DNA of 6,969 bases from Nitratiruptor sp. (GCA_015494505.1 WGBB01000213.1:1-6969); one strand, 5' to 3'. Shown: positions 1 through 6,736, counted from the stretch's first letter. Made by a program: numbers and translations. The notes: generated from the sequence alone by a model not told the origin.

Positions 1-34
1 ATAATTTTTAATGATATTAGGACTATTTTTGAAT

Positions 35-781
35 TTATTTTATTATCTGCGTTATGAGTCGCAAGGGAGTGATATCAAAATAGTAGTTGTACGCCTCACA
101 ATGTTTGGAGATTTCACGGGAGTTTCGTAGAGGTTGCGGCGGTAGGCGAAAACCGGAGGGCCACCACTTTTGGGGCGGTGCGAGGACTATTACCTCTTTG
201 CCACTGTCTCTAGCAGCGAGTGCGATGGGATAGGAGCCGATTTTGTGCACGAGACCAAACTCCCCTATCCCATCGGCACTAAAAAGAACTACATCTATAC
301 TTTCCATCATATAACCGGCGGCAGCATCGATGATAAGACGGGGATCCAAGCCTTGGCTACAGAGCTTCCGGCATAGCTTTTCCCCTTCACGCTTGGGACG
401 CGATTCGGTAACTAGCACATGCACATCTTTGGCCTCACTGAGTGCTGCAAAAACTAAGGAGCTTGCAGAGTGCACCAACACACGCTTGCCTTTTATAATT
501 TTGGCAGCCATTTTGGCGACGCGGGTACCATCCTCATCGAAATTACGTAGCCAGAGTGATACACTTTGCGAAATGTCGTCACTTTTATGCTCTTGCAAAA
601 ATGAGGCCAAATGGTAAAAAGGGGCCATATAGGGCTGTAGTTGTGCCAGCTTTGCTAGAGATTTATCCAATTCCTTTGGATTTTCGATACTCTCGATAGC
701 TTCACAAGCCCTACGTACCAAAAAAGAGGCTCCGTGGATGTTATCTGCCGCGATTTCGTCGAATATCTCTTGCCAAGTCAT
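35..781 (-). CDS. eIF2B alpha/beta/delta-family protein (IF-2B domain), function unknown
   Basis: The 248-residue protein has the layout of the IF-2B superfamily, which holds eukaryotic eIF2B regulatory subunits, methylthioribose-1-phosphate isomerase (MtnA) and ribose-1,5-bisphosphate isomerase. A helical N-terminal part (about 1-95) is followed by a Rossmann-like domain with the expected order of motifs: VLVHSASS (101-108), VTESRPKREG (124-133), DAAAGYMM (152-159), the acidic loop SADGIGEFG (168-176), HKIGSYPIALAA (179-190) and the ending YYFDITP (233-239). The pattern DAAAGYMM...VDVV...ADGI is closer to eIF2B-alpha than to MtnA. In the isomerases a catalytic Cys sits in the strand-loop that here reads VHSAS, so Ser105 probably replaces it; the Asp (170) and Lys (180) of the acidic loop region remain. 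A sugar-phosphate isomerase or a nucleotide/sugar-phosphate sensor are both possible. The ATG at 781-779 follows AAAGGG at 794-789 with 7-nt spacing. It is soluble, with no signal peptide. The family call is firm and the function is open. Confidence 0.85.
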   Translation of the reverse strand: MTWQEIFDEIAADNIHGASFLVRRACEAIESIENPKELDKSLAKLAQLQPYMAPFYHLASFLQEHKSDDISQSVSLWLRNFDEDGTRVAKMAAKIIKGKRVLVHSASSLVFAALSEAKDVHVLVTESRPKREGEKLCRKLCSQGLDPRLIIDAAAGYMMESIDVVLFSADGIGEFGLVHKIGSYPIALAARDSGKEVIVLAPPQKWWPSGFRLPPQPLRNSREISKHCEAYNYYFDITPLRLITQIIK

Positions 782-865
782 TGTTGAGCCCTTTGGATTA
801 ATCTCTTCACGCTATTTCTATTTTATCCACTTTGGCTACACTTGCAGCAAAAAATAGGAGAGAAT
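782..865. promoter_or_regulatory. divergent promoter region between the eIF2B-like and DUF3817 genes
   Basis: The 84 bp between two divergent start codons must hold the 5' signals for both genes. On the minus strand a fair -10 candidate TAAAAT (825-820) lies about 39 nt before the eIF2B-like start; the best -35 candidate TTGCTG (850-845) is weak and its 19-bp spacing is long. I see no convincing promoter on the plus strand. Short palindromes GATTAATC (796-803) and TTGCAGCAA (842-850) are present but too short to name as operators. Confidence 0.4.
856..860 (+). promoter_or_regulatory. ribosome binding site AGGAG setting the DUF3817 start
   Basis: AGGAG lies 5 nt before the ATG at 866. It rules out the in-frame TTG at 842, which would add eight residues and place this site inside the coding region. 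Confidence 0.8.
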
Positions 866-1180
866 ATGTCTGAATTAAAACGCTTCTTGCTCATCAACAA
901 AATAGAAGGTATCTCCTATATTATCCTGCTCTTTGTGGCTATGCCTCTTAAATATTTGGCAGGCTTGGCAGTCGCTACAAAAGTGGCGGGGACACTCCAT
1001 GGCGTGCTTTTTATACTCTTTTGCTACCAGCTAGCTAAACTCGCCAAAAAATCCTTCATCACGCGTCGTGAAAGCGTGCTCTATTTCGTACTTTCTTTGG
1101 TGCCTTTTGGGAGTTTTTATACGGAGCGACTCATCAAAAACCGTCTCGACGTGGAGCCCATCTCTATAAAAGATTTTTGA
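866..1180 (+). CDS. small DUF3817 (YdzA-like) integral membrane protein
   Basis: This 104-residue protein begins with a short basic stretch (MSELKRFLLINK) and then has three hydrophobic segments, roughly 16-37, 38-58 and 70-85, and a charged cytoplasmic-type tail. The spread of conserved-looking residues fits the DUF3817 family: EGISY near residue 14, MPLKY at 26-30, HG at 45-46 in the second helix, and PFGSFYTER at 80-88. Proteins of this family are small inner-membrane proteins without an established role; some are attached to membrane or transport genes. The start is fixed by AGGAG 5 nt upstream. The gene stands alone on the plus strand, divergent from the eIF2B-like gene. Its last 17 bp overlap the end of the convergent radical SAM gene, which leaves no room for a terminator between them. 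Family assignment is from memory of the pattern; no biochemical role can be read from the sequence. Confidence 0.82.
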   Translation: MSELKRFLLINKIEGISYIILLFVAMPLKYLAGLAVATKVAGTLHGVLFILFCYQLAKLAKKSFITRRESVLYFVLSLVPFGSFYTERLIKNRLDVEPISIKDF

Positions 1181-2396
1181 TTTTGGCAAGATAGCTATAC
1201 TTCATATCGAGTTCGAAGCTCTCGTTTGTAGGGTATTCATACCCAAAGACCTTTTTCCATAGTGAGTGGTCCTCCATACACATATAAAAAAAGACTTTGC
1301 CGTGCCAAGGTCGCAAAGATTCATACGCAAAACGAAAAAGCTCCTTTTTGATAGCGAGGGGATAGGAGAGCTTGCCTGCCGCATCAACAAGCGGCATCTG
1401 GAGTATCTTACTCTTCATAGCCCGCCGGCGCAGCTTTTTGATAACGGGCTTGATAAAGGTCAGCGTCCCGAGCGAAACAAGCGCCACGCGCTTGGGGTCG
1501 AACTCTTCTACTAGCCTTTGAAATATCGCGCCATACTCCTCTTTCCACCCTTTATAGTAAATCATAGGATGAAAATGAAATCCTACAAGCCTACCTTTGT
1601 CATGGATTTTTTTGGCTGCTGCAAGCCGTGCGTCGAGCGAAGCCGTGAGGCGCTCTTCTGCTTCGATGACGCTTTGTGGATTGAGACTCCATGTGGTTAT
1701 GATATTGGGCGGATAGTTGTTTTCAAGCAGGTACGAAACATTGTCGCTTTTGGTCTTGAGCTCCAAGATGACGTTGGGATACTTTTTTGCAAAAGCGATG
1801 AGAGCATCCAGCACGCCGCCGCGATTGCCCCACATGAGGCTGTCGCTGCTTTGCCCCGTGCCGATATGGTAGATTTCGTTAGGGTCGATGGGAAGTGAGA
1901 GGAGTTTTTCGGTAAGATTGGTATTGAAGGTAATGGTATCTTCGTTATAGAAACTTTGTATCGAACAGTAACTGCAATCAAACCCGCAGCTTTCTACCAT
2001 ATCGAGTGTCCAAAGATTGCAGCATCTTGTTTTGGGACTAGCAACGGGGCACATCCCAAATCCAAGCTTCTTGTCGATTTCGGCGAAACGGATTTTGTGG
2101 GTTTTTTCTTTATCTATTTGGAAACCGTCGTAACTTTTTAGCTTGGTGCGTAGATTCTCGTAGAGTTTGCGTATATGCTGCAGCACTCTCTTTTTATCAT
2201 CGCTTGCGGGCCACAGACTAGCGAGGCTCCCCTCGCCCCACATGGCAAGATCGACGCCGATGTCACAAAGTTCGCGAAGCTCTTGGTGCGAAAGACGCAG
2301 CTCATACGCTTTTTGGCGCAAAAACTCTTGCTCCGCCTCCGGCAAGGAGGAAAAATGGGTATTTTGGATTTTATCTTCAAAATCGTATATTTTCAT
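1164..2396 (-). CDS. radical SAM protein, spore photoproduct lyase (SplB)-like
   Basis: The 410-residue protein carries the radical SAM cluster motif CxxxCxxC at Cys137, Cys141 and Cys144 (SCGFDCSYC), which binds a [4Fe-4S] cluster that cleaves S-adenosylmethionine. Later blocks match the spore photoproduct lyase family: LELKTKSDNV (211-220), TTWSLNPQSVIEAEERL (234-250), LDARLAAAKK and VGFHFHPMIYYKGW (271-284). Known members repair a UV-made thymine dimer in spore DNA, yet this organism type does not sporulate. By eye, the block holding the lyase hydrogen-donor Cys corresponds to GQSSD (181-185), with no Cys there, and Ser145 replaces a Tyr that follows the third cluster Cys. Four extra cysteines (44, 116, 125, 126) precede the cluster. 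The start is the ATG at 2396-2394, which overlaps the PiT stop as ATGA and suggests translational coupling; an upstream TTG at 2474 would overlap PiT by 82 bp and is rejected. The 3' end overlaps the convergent DUF3817 gene. Family is confident; substrate is unknown. Confidence 0.88.
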   Translation of the reverse strand: MKIYDFEDKIQNTHFSSLPEAEQEFLRQKAYELRLSHQELRELCDIGVDLAMWGEGSLASLWPASDDKKRVLQHIRKLYENLRTKLKSYDGFQIDKEKTHKIRFAEIDKKLGFGMCPVASPKTRCCNLWTLDMVESCGFDCSYCSIQSFYNEDTITFNTNLTEKLLSLPIDPNEIYHIGTGQSSDSLMWGNRGGVLDALIAFAKKYPNVILELKTKSDNVSYLLENNYPPNIITTWSLNPQSVIEAEERLTASLDARLAAAKKIHDKGRLVGFHFHPMIYYKGWKEEYGAIFQRLVEEFDPKRVALVSLGTLTFIKPVIKKLRRRAMKSKILQMPLVDAAGKLSYPLAIKKELFRFAYESLRPWHGKVFFYMCMEDHSLWKKVFGYEYPTNESFELDMKYSYLAKIKNLL

Positions 2397-4027
2397 CCGG
2401 GAAGCAAAATCCCTCGAATCATATAGTAAAACATCGCAGCAAGCACAGCTGCCGCAGGTACGGTGATGAGCCAAGCTGCCACGATCATTTTGAGCGCGCC
2501 GCGCTGCACTAGCTCATACTTTTTGAGGGCTTTGATGGCCTTTTTCTCGATTTTTGTAAGTTTGATCTCACCATGCTCGAGGCGTGCGATCACCTCTTTT
2601 TCCCGGTTGATCTTTTCTATCAAAGCTTTCACCAAGAAGGGATCCGCTTTTTTGGGATCGCCCAACGCTTCGAGGGCTCTTTCGTACTCGGCCAGCTTCT
2701 CTTTTTCACGCTCGAGATGTGCAGCTTCGAACTCTTTTTGCAGCTCCTCTTCGCTCTTTTTGCTGCGCTCTTCAAGACGCATCAAATATTCACGCAAAAA
2801 CCCTACCCCGAAAACACCGCCTACGGCAATGTGCGTGGAGCTGACGGGAAGTCCCAGAGCAGAAGCTACGATAACTGTGATCGCGGCCGCCAATTCGATA
2901 CAAAAGGCACGAATCTGATCGAGTTCGGTAATTTCGCTTCCCACTTTTTTGATAAGTTTAGGACCATACAGTGCAAGCCCCAGTGAAATACCCAAAGCTC
3001 CCACCATCATAACCCACAGCGGAATGGCCGCTTTTTTTCCAAACTCCCCGCTCATGATGGCATCGGTAATACCGGCGAGCGGTCCCACGGCGTTTGCTAC
3101 GTCATTGGCTCCGTGTGCAAAACTAAGAAGCGCAGCTGAAAAGATGAGCGGGATAGTAAAGAGGGTGTTGATAGATTCTCGCTCGTTGGGAAGCTCAGCT
3201 GCTTTTTTAGCGATAACGGGCTTGACAATGAGATAGATGACTACGGCTATAAAAAATCCGATCACGACGGCTATAGGAAGGGGTACTTTGACGATATGCT
3301 TAAGCCCTTTGACGATAAGGTAGCTTCCAAAGGCCCAGCTCATAATAGCGATGTAGAGAGGGACCCACTTTTTGGCAGCTGCGATTTTGTTCTCTTGGAA
3401 GATGACGTTTTTCTTGATCACATACAAAAACCCTGCAGCGATGAGACCGCCAAGCACGGGAGAGATTACCCACGAAGCGGCAATCTTGCCCATAGTGCCC
3501 CAATTGACCATCCCAAAGCCTGCAGCCGCGATGCCTGCACCCATCACGCCGCCGACAATAGAGTGCGTGGTAGAAACGGGGGCTCCCATAGCGGTAGCGA
3601 GATTGAGCCAGATGGCACCCGCTAGCAGAGCCGCAAGCATTATCCAAATAAATACTTGCGTATTGGCTATCATAGATGGATCGATAATCCCTTTTCTGAT
3701 GGTCCCTACAACATCGGCCCCCGCTATGAGAGCTCCGGCAGCTTCGAATATAGCCGCGATAATGATAGCACCCATAAGCGAGAGCGCTCCGCTACCCACT
3801 GCAGGACCCACGTTGTTTGCCACGTCGTTGGCACCGATGTTCATAGCCATATACCCACCGAAAATCGCCGCCACGATGAGGAGTGTACGATGCTCGATAC
3901 CGCCGGCATAGACCGATGCGTACCACATCACGGCGATAATGAAGATGAGCGCGATGAGGACGCGTCCCGCATCTTTAAGGTCAAACTTTCTGGCGCGCTT
4001 GACTTCGGGATAGTATTTGAGTTCCAA
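2393..4027 (-). CDS. pit: PiT-family inorganic phosphate transporter
   Basis: This 544-residue polytopic membrane protein belongs to the PHO4/PiT family of low-affinity phosphate symporters driven by H+ or Na+. The two family signatures of the inverted duplication are both present: GANDVANNVGP at 65-75 with PVSTTHSIVGG at 150-160, and GANDVANAVGP at 306-316 with PVSSTHIAVGG at 394-404. Many hydrophobic segments fill 20-270 and 285-412. A highly charged, Lys/Glu-rich stretch (about 413-506) with coiled-coil character sits between the second repeat and a final membrane helix (about 510-537). E. coli PitA is about 499 residues, so this loop accounts for much of the extra length. The start is TTG at 4027-4025, supported by AAGGAG 5 nt upstream. 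The gene lies 44 bp after hisD and overlaps the radical SAM gene by 4 bp. No PhoU-like DUF47 partner is next to it. The symbol is by family; a specific pitA/pitB naming is not justified. Confidence 0.93.
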   Translation of the reverse strand: MELKYYPEVKRARKFDLKDAGRVLIALIFIIAVMWYASVYAGGIEHRTLLIVAAIFGGYMAMNIGANDVANNVGPAVGSGALSLMGAIIIAAIFEAAGALIAGADVVGTIRKGIIDPSMIANTQVFIWIMLAALLAGAIWLNLATAMGAPVSTTHSIVGGVMGAGIAAAGFGMVNWGTMGKIAASWVISPVLGGLIAAGFLYVIKKNVIFQENKIAAAKKWVPLYIAIMSWAFGSYLIVKGLKHIVKVPLPIAVVIGFFIAVVIYLIVKPVIAKKAAELPNERESINTLFTIPLIFSAALLSFAHGANDVANAVGPLAGITDAIMSGEFGKKAAIPLWVMMVGALGISLGLALYGPKLIKKVGSEITELDQIRAFCIELAAAITVIVASALGLPVSSTHIAVGGVFGVGFLREYLMRLEERSKKSEEELQKEFEAAHLEREKEKLAEYERALEALGDPKKADPFLVKALIEKINREKEVIARLEHGEIKLTKIEKKAIKALKKYELVQRGALKMIVAAWLITVPAAAVLAAMFYYMIRGILLPG

Positions 4028-4032
4028 GGCCG

Positions 4033-4038
4033 CTCCTT
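4033..4038 (-). promoter_or_regulatory. ribosome binding site AAGGAG supporting a TTG start for the phosphate transporter
   Basis: AAGGAG on the minus strand ends 5 nt before the TTG at 4027-4025. No ATG or GTG upstream competes, so this site justifies the unusual start codon. Confidence 0.75.
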
Positions 4039-4054
4039 TTTTAGTGGTAGAACA

Positions 4055-4084
4055 TATATATCGCTAAACGGTTACTTTTGTCTC
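4055..4084 (-). promoter_or_regulatory. possible internal promoter for the phosphate transporter
   Basis: In the 44-bp hisD-pit gap the minus strand reads TATATA at 4060-4055, an AT-rich -10 candidate. GAGACA at 4084-4079, inside the end of hisD, matches four of six bases of TTGACA at an 18-bp spacing. The predicted start of transcription near 4048 would leave a leader of about 20 nt holding the AAGGAG site. The match is modest and could be chance. Confidence 0.3.
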
Positions 4085-5376
4085 TTTGCATCGAGGCGTA
4101 TCTCGATCGATTTGGCGTGGGCTTCGAGCCCTTCGGTATGAGCGAGTATAGCCGCCGCTTCTCCGATATCTTGCATCGCCTGGCACGAAAATGCGATGAT
4201 GGAGCTCTTTTTGAGAAAATGCTCGGTGCTCAGCGGACTGTAAAAGCGGGCCGTCCCGCCTGTCGGGAGGGTGTGGTTGGGCCCTGCAATGTAGTCGCCG
4301 ATAGGCTCGGGAGTGTTTTCGCCTAGGAAAATGGCTCCCGCATGTTTAATTTTGGGCAAGAGCTCGAAAGGATTTTTAGTCACTATCTCCAGGTGCTCCG
4401 GTGCGATACGATTCATAATATCCACCGCTTCGCTCATGCATTCAGCCACGATGATGGCACCTCTATCGTGAATAGATTTAGATGCGATCTCTTTGCGTTT
4501 GAGAACCTTCAGGAAGCCTTCCACCTCTTTTACCGCCGCATCGGCCAGCTCTCTGCTAGTGGTCACGAGTATCGAACTGGCCATCTCATCATGCTCGGCC
4601 TGGCTGAGTAGATCGATAGCTACGTAGCGAGGATCGGCACTTTCGTCCGCTATGACGCCTATTTCACTGGGCCCTGCGATCATGTCGATATTGACCTCGC
4701 CATAGACCAATTTTTTGGCCGTAGCTACGAAGATATTGCCGGGGCCTGAGATGACGTCCACTTTGGGGATGGTCTCGGTGCCGTAGGCCATAGCGGCGAT
4801 AGCACTGGCGCCGCCTACTTTATAGACCTTGTCGATGCCGCACAGATGGCAGGCCGCAAGGAGCAGCTCGTTTGGCTCGTTGTCGGGCGTGGGAGTGGTG
4901 ACGACTATCTCTTCGACTCCTGCTACGAGAGCCGGGATGGCGTTCATAAGAAGGGAGCTAGGATATGCGGCTTTGCCTCCGGGAATGTAGAGTCCGGCTC
5001 TTTCTACCGGAGTCACCTTTTGCCCTAGTATCGTGCCGTTTTCCTCGAAGTCTATCCACGATTTTGGCAGTTGCTTTTTATGATAAGCTTCGATACGTTC
5101 ATACGCCAGATGCAGGGCCGCTTTGAGCTTTTCGTCGAGTTTATCGTAGGCCGCTCGCATCAGTGCAGGATCGATACGAAGCTCCTCGCCGCTTTTTGGC
5201 TCCCAGCGATCGAATTTTGCTACATGGCGACACAGTGCCGCATCGCCTTCGGTGCGAATCTCTTGGATGATACCCTGCACAATGGGCGTCACCTCTTCCA
5301 CATCCATCTGCGCCCGAGCCAAAATCTTTTCAAAAGCCTCTTTGAAATCGGCATCTTTGGTATAGAGCACTCTCAT
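4072..5376 (-). CDS. hisD: histidinol dehydrogenase
   Basis: HisD catalyses the last two steps of histidine biosynthesis, oxidising L-histidinol to L-histidine with two NAD+ in the cytoplasm. The 434-residue length equals that of the E. coli enzyme. The family signature region runs from VISGPGNIFVATAKK (208-222) through NIDMIAGPSEIGVIADE (229-245). The metal and catalytic residues fall almost exactly at E. coli positions: Gln259 and His262 in LLSQAEHDE, the acid-base pair Glu327-His328 in APEHLE, Asp361 in GDYIAGP, and His420 near the C-terminus (EAHAKS). The enzyme should therefore be active and zinc dependent. The ATG at 5376-5374 follows AAGGA (5386-5382) by 5 nt. The neighbours are not his genes: a PLP enzyme gene ends 21 bp upstream and pit begins 44 bp downstream. 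This fits the scattered his genes of Campylobacterota. Confidence 0.98.
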   Translation of the reverse strand: MRVLYTKDADFKEAFEKILARAQMDVEEVTPIVQGIIQEIRTEGDAALCRHVAKFDRWEPKSGEELRIDPALMRAAYDKLDEKLKAALHLAYERIEAYHKKQLPKSWIDFEENGTILGQKVTPVERAGLYIPGGKAAYPSSLLMNAIPALVAGVEEIVVTTPTPDNEPNELLLAACHLCGIDKVYKVGGASAIAAMAYGTETIPKVDVISGPGNIFVATAKKLVYGEVNIDMIAGPSEIGVIADESADPRYVAIDLLSQAEHDEMASSILVTTSRELADAAVKEVEGFLKVLKRKEIASKSIHDRGAIIVAECMSEAVDIMNRIAPEHLEIVTKNPFELLPKIKHAGAIFLGENTPEPIGDYIAGPNHTLPTGGTARFYSPLSTEHFLKKSSIIAFSCQAMQDIGEAAAILAHTEGLEAHAKSIEIRLDAKRQK

Positions 5377-5397
5377 ATGCGTCCTTGCGAAAGTTTT

Positions 5398-6321
5398 TTA
5401 GATTCTACCAAACTTTTGCTTGTATCTTGCTATCATAGTTGGATTGCCCATCAGGCCACCTTGATGGATGTAGAGCAGCGGCTTATCAGAAAGCTTGTCG
5501 GTGTTCAATAGGGTAAGAAAAGCGACAGGGTCGTAGAGAAGATCGAACGTTACGCCGGTGTTCTTCTTTAGCTCATGCCATATCGCATAGAGCTCACGAT
5601 AGAGCCTGCCGAAACGAAATTTGCGAGGTGGCTCGAGTATCGTAGGATGTGACGAAACATCAGGCGAAAGCGCGAGGAATTGCTCTTGCAAATAGTTCGC
5701 ATCACCTACACAAGGAACGGTATAGACTCTGTGGGGAGTATGCGCCAAAGCCTTAGACAAAAAAAGTGCCGTCGTACCCGTTCCTGAAGGAAGAAAAATA
5801 TTGACTGCTTCAAGCTTGCAATCTTTGGCCCACTCTTCAATCTCTTTGGCCAAAAGCGCTATACCTATTTCCGCTTCGGCGCACCTGGCACCTTCCGGCA
5901 CAAAAAGAGTGCCATCTTGATACAACGTCGCACTATGTAGATTTTTTGCTATCTGCCACTCTTGTTCTAGTCTTGCGATGTTTCGCAGCTCCATACCGTT
6001 TTCTAAAGCATACGCGAGGTTACCCTGAGGTGCCGCAAGTGTTTTTTGATCCAGTTTCGCATAGTAGCGAAAATGCCAACCTCGCTCTTTGGCGATGAAG
6101 CTCAGAGCCGCCATGGCATTGGAGTGCAGCGAACCGAAGGAGACAAGTGTATGGATATGTTTTGGGTAATCAAAAAGAAAGAAGAGTTTGCGCGCTTTGT
6201 TGCCGCCGATTACAGGATGGATGAGGTCATCACGCTTAAGGGAGAATTTTTGACCACGAAAAGTCAGTTCGTGCGTGGGAGAAGGGAGAGAAAGCCCCCT
6301 TACTCTTGAGCAGCCGCGCAA
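5398..6321 (-). CDS. PLP-dependent enzyme, ACC deaminase / D-cysteine desulfhydrase family
   Basis: The protein is a fold-type II (tryptophan synthase beta-like) PLP enzyme. Numbered from the chosen TTG start (307 residues), KRDDLIHPVIGGNKARKL spans 29-46, and Lys42 in GGNK should form the Schiff base with PLP. SFGSLHSNAMA (61-71) is the substrate-binding block, with SNA where 1-aminocyclopropane-1-carboxylate deaminase and D-cysteine desulfhydrase usually have SNQ or SNH. LPSGTGTTALFL (177-188) is the phosphate-holding loop, and IHQGGLMGN (285-293) is the conserved C-terminal block. The substrate cannot be read from the sequence: D-cysteine or another small D-amino acid is as likely as ACC. 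The start is uncertain. The frame stays open to ATG at 6363 (321 residues, 64-bp overlap with mscL); GTG at 6330 and TTG at 6321 give shorter overlaps, none has a clear ribosome binding site, and homology begins only around SPTHEL. Translation may be coupled to mscL. hisD follows after 21 bp. Confidence 0.85.
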   Translation of the reverse strand: MRGCSRVRGLSLPSPTHELTFRGQKFSLKRDDLIHPVIGGNKARKLFFLFDYPKHIHTLVSFGSLHSNAMAALSFIAKERGWHFRYYAKLDQKTLAAPQGNLAYALENGMELRNIARLEQEWQIAKNLHSATLYQDGTLFVPEGARCAEAEIGIALLAKEIEEWAKDCKLEAVNIFLPSGTGTTALFLSKALAHTPHRVYTVPCVGDANYLQEQFLALSPDVSSHPTILEPPRKFRFGRLYRELYAIWHELKKNTGVTFDLLYDPVAFLTLLNTDKLSDKPLLYIHQGGLMGNPTMIARYKQKFGRI

Positions 6322-6731
6322 TAAGGACACTTCTTGGCCGCTATCGGTATATTCATGGCACATTCAGGACAAGCCTTCGTAGTGGGTGCGGGAGCAGGTT
6401 CTTCTCTTTTGAGTTTATTATACGCTTTGATAAACATAAACATCACAAAGCCCAAAATCAAGAAATTGATGGCGTCGTTGATGAAAAGTCCGTACTTGAT
6501 GGCAGGAGCTCCGGCTTTTTCCAATTCCGCGAGCGTGTGATACTCTTTTCCGTCGAGGGAGACGAAAAGCTGCGAAAAGTCGATCTTGCCAAGTAGCATA
6601 CCGATGGGCGGCATGAGGATGTTGCTCACCAGCGATTTGACGAGGGTGGCGAAGGCGGCTCCGAAGATAAAACCTACGGCCATGTCGACCATGTTCCCTT
6701 TAATGAGGAACTTTTTGAACTCTTGAAACAT
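6300..6731 (-). CDS. mscL: large-conductance mechanosensitive channel with C-terminal zinc ribbon
   Basis: MscL is a homopentameric inner-membrane channel that opens under membrane tension and releases solutes on osmotic downshock. The 143-residue protein aligns by eye along the length of E. coli MscL (136 residues): an amphipathic N-terminus FQEFKKFLIKGN, pore helix TM1 (about 15-42) with DMAVGFIFGAAF and ending NILMPPIG, a periplasmic loop (about 45-77), and TM2 (about 78-104) starting YGLFINDAINFLILGF. After a Pro/Ala linker (111-117), the usual C-terminal helical bundle sequence is replaced by a four-cysteine zinc ribbon, CPEC at 121-124 and CPYC at 135-138. The start is the ATG at 6731-6729, with AAGGAG 5 nt upstream; the ATG at 6755 in the same frame would read through that site. 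A promoter and palindrome lie in the 70-bp gap from the aldolase gene, and the 3' end overlaps the next gene. Confidence 0.96.
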   Translation of the reverse strand: MFQEFKKFLIKGNMVDMAVGFIFGAAFATLVKSLVSNILMPPIGMLLGKIDFSQLFVSLDGKEYHTLAELEKAGAPAIKYGLFINDAINFLILGFVMFMFIKAYNKLKREEPAPAPTTKACPECAMNIPIAAKKCPYCAAAQE

Positions 6732-6736
6732 AGCAA

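Larger units (their letters stand above)
1164..6731 (-). other. probable co-transcribed gene group mscL - PLP enzyme - hisD - pit - radical SAM
   Basis: Five minus-strand genes follow one another with an mscL/PLP-enzyme overlap, gaps of 21 and 44 bp, and a 4-bp ATGA overlap, and no terminator hairpin with a U-run is seen between them. The promoter before mscL could serve all five. A possible second promoter before pit could split the unit. The aldolase gene may also read through into it, since no terminator is visible after its stop. Confidence 0.55.

Noticed and set aside
1..34. AT-rich window edge as a possible promoter or terminator
   Set aside because: No hairpin and no clear hexamer pair in so short a stretch; it only looks like sequence downstream of the eIF2B-like gene.
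842..865. TTG start at 842 for the DUF3817 gene
   Set aside because: The AGGAG site lies inside this extension and serves the ATG at 866.
1518..1898. 126-codon plus-strand open frame within the radical SAM gene
   Set aside because: It is a shadow frame opposite conserved family motifs, with no start signal or recognisable domain.
2397..2474. N-terminal extension of the radical SAM gene starting at TTG 2474 with a Cys-rich sequence
   Set aside because: It would overlap the transporter gene by 82 bp; the ATG at 2396 gives a clean ATGA junction and a normal start of the protein.
3372..3911. 179-codon open frame on the plus strand inside the phosphate transporter gene
   Set aside because: It is antisense to a clear membrane protein gene, has a biased Ala/Pro/Ile composition that mirrors the transporter codons, and has no ribosome binding site or family motifs.
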